Positions 17,530 through 24,613 of a stretch of DNA of 47,595 nt are shown piece by piece. Location: assembly GCF_000513095.1 (NCBI RefSeq), contig NZ_BAUT01000029.1, positions 1 to 47,595 of the forward strand, read 5' to 3'. The DNA is from Halalkalibacter wakoensis JCM 9140 (GTDB lineage: Bacteria > Bacillota > Bacilli > Bacillales > Bacillaceae_D). How positions within the stretch are numbered: the first letter of the stretch is position 1; every line of letters starts with the position of its first letter. The translations under genes were made by a program, and so were the position numbers. Below the pieces are notes generated by a model. The model saw only the letters and a list, made by a program, of their open reading frames with translations, was not told the DNA's origin and did not search any database.

Positions 17530-17610
17530 AATGTTTATCACCTCTTCCAGGAATATTTTATCTAATTATACCATTATCAAACACTTCAACACATTTGTAT
17601 AAGTAAAGCT

Positions 17611-17626
17611 CCCGTTACTTTAATAA
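17611..17626. repeat. Single repeat core
   Basis: CCCGTTACTTTAATAA directly beside the stop codon of the tubby-like gene (17630) and upstream of the antitoxin gene. Confidence 0.65.
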
Positions 17627-17629
17627 GAG

Positions 17630-18154
17630 CTATACTCCTATTTCAAAAGCATGTAAAATACAAATTGCTAATTTGACGTCTAAACCATTGTTTAGAATTT
17701 TTATATAATTTGTCTTTAGCCCTAATTCACGGTTGCGCTCCATTAAAATAAATTCCTCATTATCCTTTGTCATAGTCGTTCTTTTATTAAAAGCGTCTTT
17801 TGATATGGTATAAGTACCTCCGTTTATTTCAAATTCTAATTTTTTATTTAGCAACTTAACATTATTTGTCTCTGTTGCTATGATTTTATCTTGTGTGTTA
17901 TTAGAATAAGTTATATGGAACTTTCTACGAAGAGACCAAGCATCTATTGCTTGAACTAACTTTTTATTAGACGTATCCTTTAAAGCAATATTAACTGCGG
18001 TACTAGGGTTACGTACCGATAAAAGAAAGTCTATTAAATTTTGATTAAACCTTTGTAAAACAAACTCAATTTGATTTTTATTATTTAATACATCGACTTC
18101 TTTCTTTGAAGCTATATTAAATGGAACTTCATAATAATAATCGTAATCTTCCAA
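17630..18154 (-). CDS. Tubby C-terminal/LOR-like beta-barrel protein
   Basis: 174 residues. TTG start at 18154, seven bases after GGAGG. No signal peptide. Alternating hydrophobic strands (KFHITYSNN, KIIATETNN, LEFEINGGTYTISKDA, EEFILMERNREL) and a C-terminal hydrophobic helix (GLDVKLAICILHAFEIG) fit the tubby/LURP-one-like fold seen in short Bacillus proteins. Function unknown. Confidence 0.6.
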   Translation of the reverse strand: MEDYDYYYEVPFNIASKKEVDVLNNKNQIEFVLQRFNQNLIDFLLSVRNPSTAVNIALKDTSNKKLVQAIDAWSLRRKFHITYSNNTQDKIIATETNNVKLLNKKLEFEINGGTYTISKDAFNKRTTMTKDNEEFILMERNRELGLKTNYIKILNNGLDVKLAICILHAFEIGV

Positions 18155-18282
18155 AATGGAACCTCCCTAATATGTACAATTACATTCTCTTTATTTATCT
18201 TCTCTGCATAAACCTTCTCTTAGAAATAAATACGATTAAAAATAAAAAGGGTTTCACTTACTAACTTTATTGCGCAAACCGG

Positions 18283-18356
18283 CCCGTTACTTCCATAAGA
18301 GAAGGAGCTGCCGCCACGACACCCCCTTCTTTCGTTCAAGCTCCTGTTAGCTTAAC
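18283..18356. repeat. Core-hairpin-core repeat
   Basis: GCCCGTTACTTCCATAAG, a GGAGCTGCCGCC..CTTTCGTTC spacer and GCTCCTGTTAGCTTAAC. The second core overlaps the last codons and stop (AGC TAA) of the DUF3953 gene at 18347. Confidence 0.75.
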
Positions 18357-18577
18357 AATATTGTTATAGAAACATAAAATACAAACAAAGATGAAAAAAT
18401 ACTGAAATAGCCCAAAAATGTCTTTTTATCTTTTTTAAGTTCAATTACTCCTGTCAGCAATACAGAAAAACTTACTATCAGCATTAAATAAGGCATAAAC
18501 TCAAAGTTTTGAGTAAAAAGACTATAACCCGCTAAAACTATTATAATAGCCGAAAAGATATTTCTTACTATTTTCAA
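18347..18577 (-). CDS. DUF3953 (YczI-like) small membrane protein
   Basis: 76 residues, TTG 18577 behind GGGGAG. Three hydrophobic segments (FSAIIIVLAGYSLF, YLMLIVSFSVLLTGVIEL, YFSIFSSLFVFYVSITILL) separated by KKDKKTF match the short DUF3953/YczI proteins of Bacillus. Function unknown. The stop codon is part of the downstream repeat core. Confidence 0.75.
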   Translation of the reverse strand: MKIVRNIFSAIIIVLAGYSLFTQNFEFMPYLMLIVSFSVLLTGVIELKKDKKTFLGYFSIFSSLFVFYVSITILLS

Positions 18578-18610
18578 AACATTTCTCCCCCATTTAGTTC
18601 CAAACCAGAA

Positions 18611-18647
18611 TTCTCAGTTTTCATTAAAGCAATCCGTTAGCTTGAAA
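18611..18647. repeat. Repeat core with shared leader
   Basis: TCTCAGTTTTCATTAAAGCA followed by ATCCGTTAGCTTGAAATA. The same leader plus core recurs at 47372-47400, nearly 29 kb away. Confidence 0.7.
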
Positions 18648-18652
18648 TACAA

Positions 18653-19183
18653 TTATACTGTTCTATTCTTTATTAATTTTTTAACTTTGACATAATCAGA
18701 ACTACCTATGGCAATAGCAGATAGGAAACTGGCCATAATAAACGCCGTTTCATAAAATGCAATGTAAATAATAAAATAAACTAAACCTAATACGATGAGC
18801 ACCAAATCCGTTTTCAAAACTAAATGTAAATAATTCTCACCTTGCTTTGATAATATAAACCCTGTTACTAATATGGATATACATAGGTTTATAAAATAAG
18901 CTATGGTGAATAGCGAGGCTCCTAAGTATGCTGTGAAAATGATATCACCATCTCCTGCTAGAAGAGACAACAAGTAAATAGATAAGGGGCCAACAATTAA
19001 TAATATAATAATCTTTTTTCTTCGCTCAGGGGTAGCCAACGAATTATAAAAGTATCTATGGATATCTTCTATCTTATCTTTATTGAAACGACGGACCAAA
19101 ACAACTGAAATTTGCTGAAGTAGGAAAACTAGAAAAAATATGATTGCAGCTAATAAACCATTACTCGTAATGATTTCCGACAA
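18653..19183 (-). CDS. Five-helix membrane protein, unknown
   Basis: 176 residues, TTG 19183 after AAGGAG. Helices at about residues 9-30, 57-75, 82-108, 124-145 and 146-162, with a basic cytoplasmic loop after the first (RRFNKDKIEDIHRYFYN). No family recognised. Stands alone between repeat cores. Confidence 0.7.
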   Translation of the reverse strand: MSEIITSNGLLAAIIFFLVFLLQQISVVLVRRFNKDKIEDIHRYFYNSLATPERRKKIIILLIVGPLSIYLLSLLAGDGDIIFTAYLGASLFTIAYFINLCISILVTGFILSKQGENYLHLVLKTDLVLIVLGLVYFIIYIAFYETAFIMASFLSAIAIGSSDYVKVKKLIKNRTV

Positions 19184-19260
19184 AGAACCACTCCTTTTGT
19201 TTTTATAAGCCTTTCATAAACACCCTTTTACTAAATGGAGAAATGAGTTATTTAATTTAA

Positions 19261-19282
19261 AACGCCCCGTTCCTTGAATAGG
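19261..19282. repeat. Repeat core
   Basis: CGCCCCGTTCCTTGAATAGG, one substitution from the common core, between two small membrane protein genes. Confidence 0.55.
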
Positions 19283-19318
19283 ATAAGTGACAACAACTTG
19301 GAACTAATTTTATTTGTT

Positions 19319-19681
19319 CTATAAAAATATAGAAAATAACATGATAGATAGATACCAAGGTATTAAAAAAATAAGTGGAACAAGATACGCTTTAGAATGA
19401 TTGAGGTATATACGTTTCATTAATGCTTCAAAACCATTCACAATGGTAACAATGATAAAAGCAGACAACCAACCATTAAAATAGTCCGACCACCAATTTA
19501 ATATAATGAAAAAGTAAGCAATTACGAGTATTGCAATGGTCCAATTACCATACACGTAAATCTCATAACCTCTATTGGTTTCTGAAATCTTATCGTCCTC
19601 CATTTGAAACTTTCTCTTTACCATTTTCTCAAATATGAACCACATTCCTAAAACTGCAAGTACTAATGTGAAATGGAACAT
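19319..19681 (-). CDS. DUF4181-like membrane protein
   Basis: 120 residues, ATG 19681 after GGGGGAG. Four hydrophobic segments. The first is followed by the basic KMVKRKFQMEDDK loop and the third by GFEALMKRIYLNHSKAY, a pattern recalling DUF4181 proteins of Bacillus. The family call is tentative. Function unknown. Confidence 0.65.
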   Translation of the reverse strand: MFHFTLVLAVLGMWFIFEKMVKRKFQMEDDKISETNRGYEIYVYGNWTIAILVIAYFFIILNWWSDYFNGWLSAFIIVTIVNGFEALMKRIYLNHSKAYLVPLIFLIPWYLSIMLFSIFL

Positions 19682-19754
19682 CAGGCACTCCCCCGTACAT
19701 ACTATTCAACTCTTCTTTCTAAATTCTCGAATAGCTTCTATACTCTGTTTTAAT

Positions 19755-19845
19755 GCTAACACTAATTCCCTTTTATTTGGGATAAAAATGTAAAAAGCGC
19801 CTCCGTTTGTTACAGAAACGCTACCCGTTTGTTTAAGTGAATGAC
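19755..19845 (-). repeat. Type B repeat: terminator, tail and core
   Basis: GCTAACACTAATTCCCTTTTA, then the hairpin AGCGCCTCCGTTTG..ACAGAAACGCT behind an A run, then CCCGTTTGTTTAAGTGAA. The minus-strand reading is a terminator, located after the acetyltransferase remnant at 19905. Confidence 0.75.
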
Positions 19846-19904
19846 ATCACAAATATCTCTCACTTTTTAAATACTCTTTTTTTAAAATGCCCATGTGAAT
19901 TATG

Positions 19905-20052
19905 TCATGCCATTTCCCATGGCCTATTTAAACTCTCTCGTTTAACAAATCCAAGTTTAGTATATATGAACGCTTTCTCATTAAGTGAAAATACCCTAAG
20001 TGACAAGCGGTGTAAATATGAATCGGCAAGAACAGCGGATGTTTAAAGAAGG
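19905..20052 (-). pseudogene. C-terminal remnant of a GNAT acetyltransferase
   Basis: An open frame lacking a start encodes SAVLADSYLHRLSLRVFSLN, then EKAFIYTKLGFVKRESLNRP and ends at TGA 19905. The VFSLNEKAxxYxKLGF motif is the final strand-helix of the GNAT fold. The N-terminal two thirds are missing, so this is a fragment caught in the repeat-bounded run. Confidence 0.6.
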
Positions 20053-20080
20053 TCAACCTCTTCTTTCAACTTAAGAATTA

Positions 20081-20389
20081 CTAAACATTAACTGTTGTCA
20101 GCAGAATAGCTACAGCAACTAAAAATAAGTAAACTGTTTCTGGTGTGAATGCCGAGATTGACGAACCAATTATATAAAGAGTATAAGTTGACAGAATTAT
20201 AATTCCTAACCATAAAAATGATTTAACCTTTTTAAGATAACCTATGAGTGTTAGGACAAACAATAACGAAGCTATCATTCCAACTATGGCTAAAAACGTT
20301 TGATCGTCTCTCCAAAAATTAAACCCATTTAATAAAGACACTAAACATAAGATTACCAAATAAAATGGAATGTACTTGTTTTTACTCAA
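20081..20389 (-). CDS. Four-helix small membrane protein
   Basis: 102 residues. The TTG at 20389 is six bases after GGAGGTG; an ATG at 20404 lies within that binding site. Product MSKNKYIPFYLVILCLVSLL, with three further hydrophobic segments and a KKVKSF loop. Size and topology resemble the DUF3953 protein at 18347. No firm family. Confidence 0.65.
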   Translation of the reverse strand: MSKNKYIPFYLVILCLVSLLNGFNFWRDDQTFLAIVGMIASLLFVLTLIGYLKKVKSFLWLGIIILSTYTLYIIGSSISAFTPETVYLFLVAVAILLTTVNV

Positions 20390-20473
20390 TAAATTCACCT
20401 CCAAAAACGATAACCTTTCTCCCTCTGTAGAAGTAACTGCTCGGAGTCGCTCAACATTTTCACTAAGTCAATT

Positions 20474-20555
20474 CTAACATTATTTTCCTTTTGTTTGTGC
20501 TAAAAAAAAGAGGATCCCTGCTGCTATTACAGGAATGCCCTCTTTAGTTCAAGAA
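20474..20555 (-). repeat. Type B repeat overlapping a stop codon
   Basis: CTAACATTATTTTCCTTTTG, then the hairpin AAGAGG..CCTCTT behind eight A, then TTTAGTTCAAG. On the minus strand the preceding gene ends TTG AAC TAA inside this core, and the hairpin with its T8 tail follows at once. Confidence 0.8.
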
Positions 20556-20783
20556 AATATAACATGTAAGCCCGAAAATAACGGCTGAAATCACTACTCC
20601 AGTCAATGCTCCTATTATCATTTGGTTAAATTTTTTACGGTCTTTTTCTTGACTTGCCTCTTTACTATCATAAAACATTCCAAAAAGGCCACTTGTAAAT
20701 ATTGCATCAGCCATTCGCCATCTCTTTTCTGAATTCCCTATGTTATTTTTGGGGTTATCTTTTTTTTGTGGCTGATTTGTCAA
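20544..20783 (-). CDS. Small single-helix protein with polar N terminus
   Basis: 79 residues, TTG 20783 with GGAG upstream. A hydrophilic first half (NQPQKKDNPKNNIGNSEKRW) is followed by MADAIFTSGLFGMFYDSKE and a C-terminal membrane helix (MIIGALTGVVISAVIFGLTC). Leu-Asn-stop is encoded by the repeat core itself. No family recognised. Confidence 0.65.
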   Translation of the reverse strand: MTNQPQKKDNPKNNIGNSEKRWRMADAIFTSGLFGMFYDSKEASQEKDRKKFNQMIIGALTGVVISAVIFGLTCYIFLN

Positions 20784-20824
20784 AGGAATAGCTCCTATAC
20801 TTACTTTTTTTCTACTGCATTCTT

Positions 20825-22164
20825 TTATTTAATGCGGATTTTCATTTCATCATAAATGCGATTTGGATAGTCTATGATAGTAAAGACTACTTGTTCTTCG
20901 TTTCCTTTCTTCGCTTTAAAGGAAACCTCTTGAAATGAGTTGTCACGAGTGCTATAAGAAGATTCATTGTTAATGTCCATTTGTTGCCCTTTTTCATCTA
21001 GAACTTGATGGTCAAAGATTTGAAACAATTGTGATTGATCTAACTCTTCATCCATCTTTATTAAAAACGTGAAATGGTGGTATGAAGCATCCTCTGAATA
21101 CTCGTGAAGTGTTAACCCTCTAGGAGCAGTCAGTAACGTTTGACCTTTTACATCAAAGGTCACTTGCAATCTTTCTTTCGGTAGTGCTCGCACCCGACTA
21201 GCCGTTATATATAACTCTTCTGCTTCTGCAAAATAACTACTTTCTAAAAAGAGAGAGTTTTCTCCCACTCATTATGGTTATGAGATATGACTCCATTTGT
21301 TGTGGCTTCCCAGCGCTCTCCTTTTTCATTTTCAATAGCTAGCTCTTCTAAGCTCAATATTTTTAATGCGTTTTCTTTATCTTCTTTAAATTCAATACTC
21401 ATTTGAGTAGGATAAATGACCGCATCAGAGAATGTTATGTTTTGCCCTGCAAAGTCAACTGTTTCACTAAATGAATACTCTTCTTTTAAGCCAAGGAAAC
21501 TTTCTTTCTCAAAAGGGATTTTGACTTCCCACACATCTTCATTGGTTACTTTTCCAGTCGTCGGAAGTTCCAACATAAATGTAGTGGCTAGAGTGAGTTC
21601 TTCTGGTAACTTGTCGATGTCGTGTATATTAATATCAATTTTTCCATAAACCATTTTTTCATTTGCAATTTCATCATGCGGTTCGCCGTAACTCATACCC
21701 GCCAAAAACTCGTTCGGCTTTAACGTAAGATCTTGCATACTCGCATAAGAATAGCCCTTTTTATTTTCAAGAGAATAAAAAAGAACAATCCTCGCTTCAT
21801 CAGCTGTATAGCCTTCAATCGTTAACTTAAGTCCGGCATGCTCATCGCTTACTCCTACAGCTGTCGCATAGTTTTGCTCAATGGCTTGTTGAAGTCCTTT
21901 ATCAGAATGAACAAGCTCAACTAACCACGTTCCCCCTGGAAGTCCACTAATATAGTTTGCAAACGTTGGCGATGCACGGACCGTTGTAAAGAAAACGAGT
22001 AAAAAGAAACTTACGGCCACACTTGACCATATTCTTCTCTTTCTCACTCGTCTTTCTTTTTGAGCTTGCCACATCCCAGCTCTGATGGTTTCATTTAGTT
22101 TGCTAGGTAATTCTACTTGATTTAGTTTATTGGAGATTTGATATAGTTCTTTTTCACTTGGCAT
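20825..22164 (-). pseudogene. DUF4179/DUF5643 anti-sigma factor, split by a frameshift
   Basis: The first frame (ATG 22164, after GGGGAGG) encodes a cytoplasmic N terminus, one membrane helix (SVAVSFFLLVFFTTV, about residue 52) and the DUF4179 region, ending EWEKTLSF at 21244. The second frame resumes FLESSYFAEAEELYITASRV and ends at 20825, the DUF5643-type C-terminal domain. Adding one base to the five-base A/T run at 21246-21250 joins them (KTLSFLESSYF) into 446 residues, the normal size. It would hold the ECF sigma factor at the membrane. It overlaps the sigma gene stop by 11 bases. If the break is real, the sigma factor may still be bound, since the cytoplasmic end is intact. Confidence 0.8.
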
Positions 22165-22681
22165 AGCATGTATCCTCCCCATCTTCCCATGAAACTTTTA
22201 ATTCTTTTAACGCCTGGTGTTGCCATGTTTTTATTGTGCCTTCCGGTTTTCCTAAAACCCTTGCAATCTCAGGAACGGCTAAGTCATGAAAATAGCGAAG
22301 GATAATAACATGTTGATACTCTGTTCTAAGCGTTTGTATTTTGTTTTTCAAGTCTAATTTCTCAGCATGGTCTTCTTCTAGATGTTCCTTCGATTCAAAC
22401 GCCTCATAAGAAAGTACTTTTCCCTTTCGTTTGATCTCATCATGACAATAATTAATCAAAATTCGAACCAACCATGTTGAAAAAAATGCTGGTTCCTTTA
22501 GCTTTTTAAGCTGTTTAAAAGCCCTATATGTCACCTCTTGAACCGCTTCAAGGGCATCGTCTTCATTATAAAAATAGGAATATGCCATTCGATACAGTTT
22601 TTCTTTGTTGGCAATCATCAAATCATAAAATGCTTGGTCATCACCTTTTCTCGCTTGAATCACTAAGTGCTCCTGATTCAT
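22154..22681 (-). CDS. ECF RNA polymerase sigma factor
   Basis: 175 residues. Region 2 is seen in AYSYFYNEDDALEAVQEVTYRAFKQLKKL and STWLVRILINYC, and region 4 in QHVIILRYFHDLAVPEIARVLGKPEGTIKTW. It recruits RNA polymerase to stress promoters and is probably inhibited by the adjacent DUF4179 protein, with which it overlaps. An ECF-like promoter lies just upstream, which suggests autoregulation. Confidence 0.93.
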   Translation of the reverse strand: MNQEHLVIQARKGDDQAFYDLMIANKEKLYRMAYSYFYNEDDALEAVQEVTYRAFKQLKKLKEPAFFSTWLVRILINYCHDEIKRKGKVLSYEAFESKEHLEEDHAEKLDLKNKIQTLRTEYQHVIILRYFHDLAVPEIARVLGKPEGTIKTWQHQALKELKVSWEDGEDTCYAK

Positions 22682-22715
22682 CTTTCTCCCTCATTTCAAC
22701 GTCTCTTATTCATTA

Positions 22716-22742
22716 GACGATTTCGTCTTATAAAACGTTTTA
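22716..22742 (-). promoter_or_regulatory. Candidate autoregulated ECF promoter
   Basis: On the minus strand TAAAAC is followed after 17 bases by CGTC, close to the ECF consensus (TGAAAC, 16-17 bases, CGTC). It lies 35-60 bases upstream of the sigma factor start. Confidence 0.5.
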
Positions 22743-22810
22743 AATCCCAAAAAAATTTTATTAAAGATTGGCTAAGTTCTTTTAAATGTTGATTTTATTT
22801 ATAATTAAAT

Positions 22811-22836
22811 AGACCCCCTAATTTTGGGAGTCTATT
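22811..22836 (-). terminator. Small intrinsic terminator
   Basis: AGACCCCC and GGGAGTCT form an imperfect stem. On the minus strand it is followed by ATTTAATT. Located upstream of the sigma gene promoter. Confidence 0.5.
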
Positions 22837-22853
22837 CGTTTCTCTAAATAACG

Positions 22854-22873
22854 CATCCGTTCACTTTAAGTGA
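22854..22873. repeat. Repeat core
   Basis: ATCCGTTCACTTTAAGTGAA, matching the second core at 16901-16920. Confidence 0.6.
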
Positions 22874-22915
22874 ATACCTTCACAAGGTTCGATTACCTAC
22901 ATTAAGCTATAACGC

Positions 22916-22959
22916 AAAAAACGGCAAGTATAGAAGAAGTGTACCTAATATACTTGCCA
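22916..22959 (-). terminator. Strong intrinsic terminator
   Basis: GGCAAGTATA and TATACTTGCC form a perfect 10-bp stem and, on the minus strand, are followed by GTTTTTTGCG. It lies two bases after the stop of the peptidase remnant. Confidence 0.85.
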
Positions 22960-22960
22960 T

Positions 22961-23092
22961 TTAGCTATTTGACTGTAATGATAATTCGTCTATATTTCTG
23001 ACTGCTTTCAATTGTTGTAATACGTCCAATCCAATGATCCCACCAAATCAAACCCATCATTCATTGCTCCAATTTCTAAAGCAAACCTTCTG
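22961..23092 (-). pseudogene. Remnant of a retropepsin-like aspartic peptidase
   Basis: The pieces RRFALEIGAMNDGFDLVG and GIIGLDVLQQLKAVRNIDEL lie in two frames joined by one indel. The GFDLxGIIGLDxL pattern is the C-terminal end of the retroviral-type aspartic peptidases seen in Bacillus. The catalytic D-T/S-G half is missing. Its own terminator follows directly. Confidence 0.45.
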
Positions 23093-23096
23093 TACA

Positions 23097-23168
23097 CCTA
23101 CCCTTTTGCGCTTAGATTTCAGGTCTCTTCCAGAATACCTTTTCATATCTGGATTATCTAAACACCTA
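23097..23168 (-). pseudogene. Fragment of an antitoxin related to 33566-33838
   Basis: The minus strand encodes DNPDMKRYSGRDLKSKRKRV, nearly the same as DNPDMRRYVGRELKSKRNEK, the end of the antitoxin at 33566. Only about 25 codons remain, fused end to end with the peptidase remnant. Confidence 0.6.
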
Positions 23169-23182
23169 GTCACCCGTGTTTT

Positions 23183-23225
23183 ACATTAAAACATCACAGC
23201 CTTTATCTATTCAAAGCCGTGATGT
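23183..23225 (-). terminator. Terminator of the ParE-type module
   Basis: CATCACAGCC and CCGTGATG arms flank TTTATCTATTCAAAG. On the minus strand TGTTTTAATG follows. It comes directly after the toxin stop. The second copy of the module (36601) keeps only one arm. Confidence 0.65.
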
Positions 23226-23518
23226 TTATTGGTCTATGTCATTAAAATCCCTAGCATTGTGAGTGATTCGCACCACTTCTATTGAATCACTTTTAATACG
23301 ATAGATTATTCTATAATTTGTTAAGATTTTCTCTCTAATCATTTCATTTTTCATCTCAGGAACTATGCGACCAGAGTATGAGAAAGCAGCTGTCGTTTCA
23401 ATAGAATCAATGATACTTTTTGCGAACACTCTTGCATATTCTTGCGAGTCTTCAGCTATATAATTACATATGTTATCTAAATCTTTAACAGCAGTTCTGC
23501 CCACCTTAATTCAGCCAT
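23226..23518 (-). CDS. ParE/RelE-family toxin, N terminus frameshifted
   Basis: The main frame encodes TAVKDLDNICNYIAEDSQEY to ITHNARDFNDIDQ, a typical ParE toxin (gyrase or ribosome target, family-level). GTG 23504 gives 92 residues, but the normal start MAELRWAE is encoded from ATG 23518 in another frame, overlapping the antitoxin stop. The second copy near 36750 reads AEVRWAQSAVKDL in one frame; compared with it, this copy lacks one base near 23493-23496. The intact product would be about 97 residues. As written, the shortened form lacks the first strand and may be inactive. Confidence 0.8.
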
Positions 23519-23688
23519 TTCCCTAATTTCTCCTTAACTTCATCATGAGAAACAACTTTTCCCGCGTTTAATTCTCTAATTCCTTTTTCAATTTTTGATC
23601 TTACATATAGCTCTCTCATAATATCTTCAAGGGTTGCATTCTCCGGTAAATCCTTTATTAACTTAATTACTTCTTCTTTTGTACTCAT
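23506..23688 (-). CDS. Antitoxin of ParE-type module, copy 1
   Basis: 60 residues, MSTKEEVIKLIKDLPENATL. The helix-rich N terminus and the C-terminal tail HDEVKEKLGKWLN are those of short ParD/DUF2281-like antitoxins. Nearly identical to the copy at 36772-36954. Upstream sequence is also shared with that copy until a repeat core near 23805. Confidence 0.8.
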   Translation of the reverse strand: MSTKEEVIKLIKDLPENATLEDIMRELYVRSKIEKGIRELNAGKVVSHDEVKEKLGKWLN

Positions 23689-23800
23689 GTAAGAATACCT
23701 CCCTTACAAAGATTGTACTAATATGATAAATCAAATTTTCGCTCGTAACATTATCTTATCACTCAAAAATCAGAAATTATTTATTCAACAATAACTACCC

Positions 23801-23816
23801 TTTAGTACAATAAGAA
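23801..23816. repeat. Degenerate repeat core at the module boundary
   Basis: ACTACCCTTTAGTACAATAA. The homologous position in the second copy is a perfect core (CCCCGTTAGTTCAAGAAG, 37050-37067). Confidence 0.55.
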
Positions 23817-23827
23817 AATAAGAAAGT

Positions 23828-23977
23828 TTATTTATCATCACCTATAACCAAACCATAGATAAAACCAAATAAAACTATTCCGAATCCTGGGTATAATACT
23901 AGGGAACCTCTAGTTTCAAATGTTGTATCTAACGTTATCGTTGCTCCCAGTATGATCATAGCGATCCCCAATAACAT
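23828..23977 (-). CDS. Small two-helix membrane protein
   Basis: 49 residues from ATG 23977 to TAA 23828: MLLGIAMIILGATITLDTTF and a second helix GFGIVLFGFIYGLVIG. The strong AAGGAGGT lies 15-20 bases further up, beside ATT ATC AAT CCA ACA AGA ATT, so translation may begin at an unusual ATT codon at 23998 (56 residues) or a base may be wrong there. Followed by a non-coding stretch and bounded by repeat cores. Confidence 0.5.
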   Translation of the reverse strand: MLLGIAMIILGATITLDTTFETRGSLVLYPGFGIVLFGFIYGLVIGDDK

Positions 23978-24034
23978 AATTCTTGTTGGATTGATAATAA
24001 AACCTCCTTTTTCGAGTATCTAAATCCTAATCTA

Positions 24035-24095
24035 CCCATTACTTCAACAAGGAAAGGCGATAACCTTTATTCACTATCGCATCCGTTACTTTAAC
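24035..24095. repeat. Well-formed core-hairpin-core repeat
   Basis: CCCATTACTTCAACAAGG, hairpin GGCGATA..TATCGCA (24056-24081), CCGTTACTTTAACTG. Almost the same unit recurs at 26502, 33116 and 35903. Confidence 0.85.
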
Positions 24096-24113
24096 TGTAC
24101 TTATTCACAATCT

Positions 24114-24485
24114 TTATGTTCGTTTATTATCTAATTCTGAATCATACTTCTTTGGATCAGATATATTATTTTCAACCAAGAATTTTGCTTCTCTTTTAAA
24201 CATATCTATGTAGAATTTTCTATCTTTATCAGGGTCACCTAACTTATCAACATCGCCCTCGACTATTACATTATCATTTTTAAGGTCTACAATCACTTTC
24301 AAATGGACCTTATTTCTATATAAGACAGTACCAATTACCTTCTTTTCCTCTAAATCCACGACAGGGTAATCAAAGCATACGGTCTTAACCCATATTGAGT
24401 ATCCAGTAAACTTGCTTCTTAACAAATATAGACCGATTGCCAAAATGATGATTATAATGATTACTGCTTGGATGATTATTTCCAT
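24114..24485 (-). CDS. Single-helix membrane protein, unknown
   Basis: 123 residues from ATG 24485, which follows AAGGAGAG; longer frames upstream lack a site. An N-terminal helix (IIIQAVIIIIIILAIGLYLL) is followed by a soluble domain with WVKTVCFDYPVVDLEEKKVIG, KVIVDLKNDNVIVEG and a charged C terminus. No family recognised. Confidence 0.65.
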   Translation of the reverse strand: MEIIIQAVIIIIIILAIGLYLLRSKFTGYSIWVKTVCFDYPVVDLEEKKVIGTVLYRNKVHLKVIVDLKNDNVIVEGDVDKLGDPDKDRKFYIDMFKREAKFLVENNISDPKKYDSELDNKRT

Positions 24486-24613
24486 TAAAATAACTCTCCT
24501 TACGTATAAAGTGTTGATAAGCCACTCCAAACCTTGATTCAATTAATGTTCTCTGTTGACGCAATATCCAAAGGATTCCGACAACTTTCATGAAATTTAT
24601 TGACTTGACTTGT

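Noticed and set aside
19837-20046. Plus-strand frame of 69 codons
   Set aside because: It is the antisense shadow of the GNAT remnant at 19905-20052, whose protein motif is clear on the minus strand.
24385-24591. Minus-strand frame of 68 codons overlapping the gene at 24114
   Set aside because: Runs into the coding region in the wrong frame, and has no binding site of its own.
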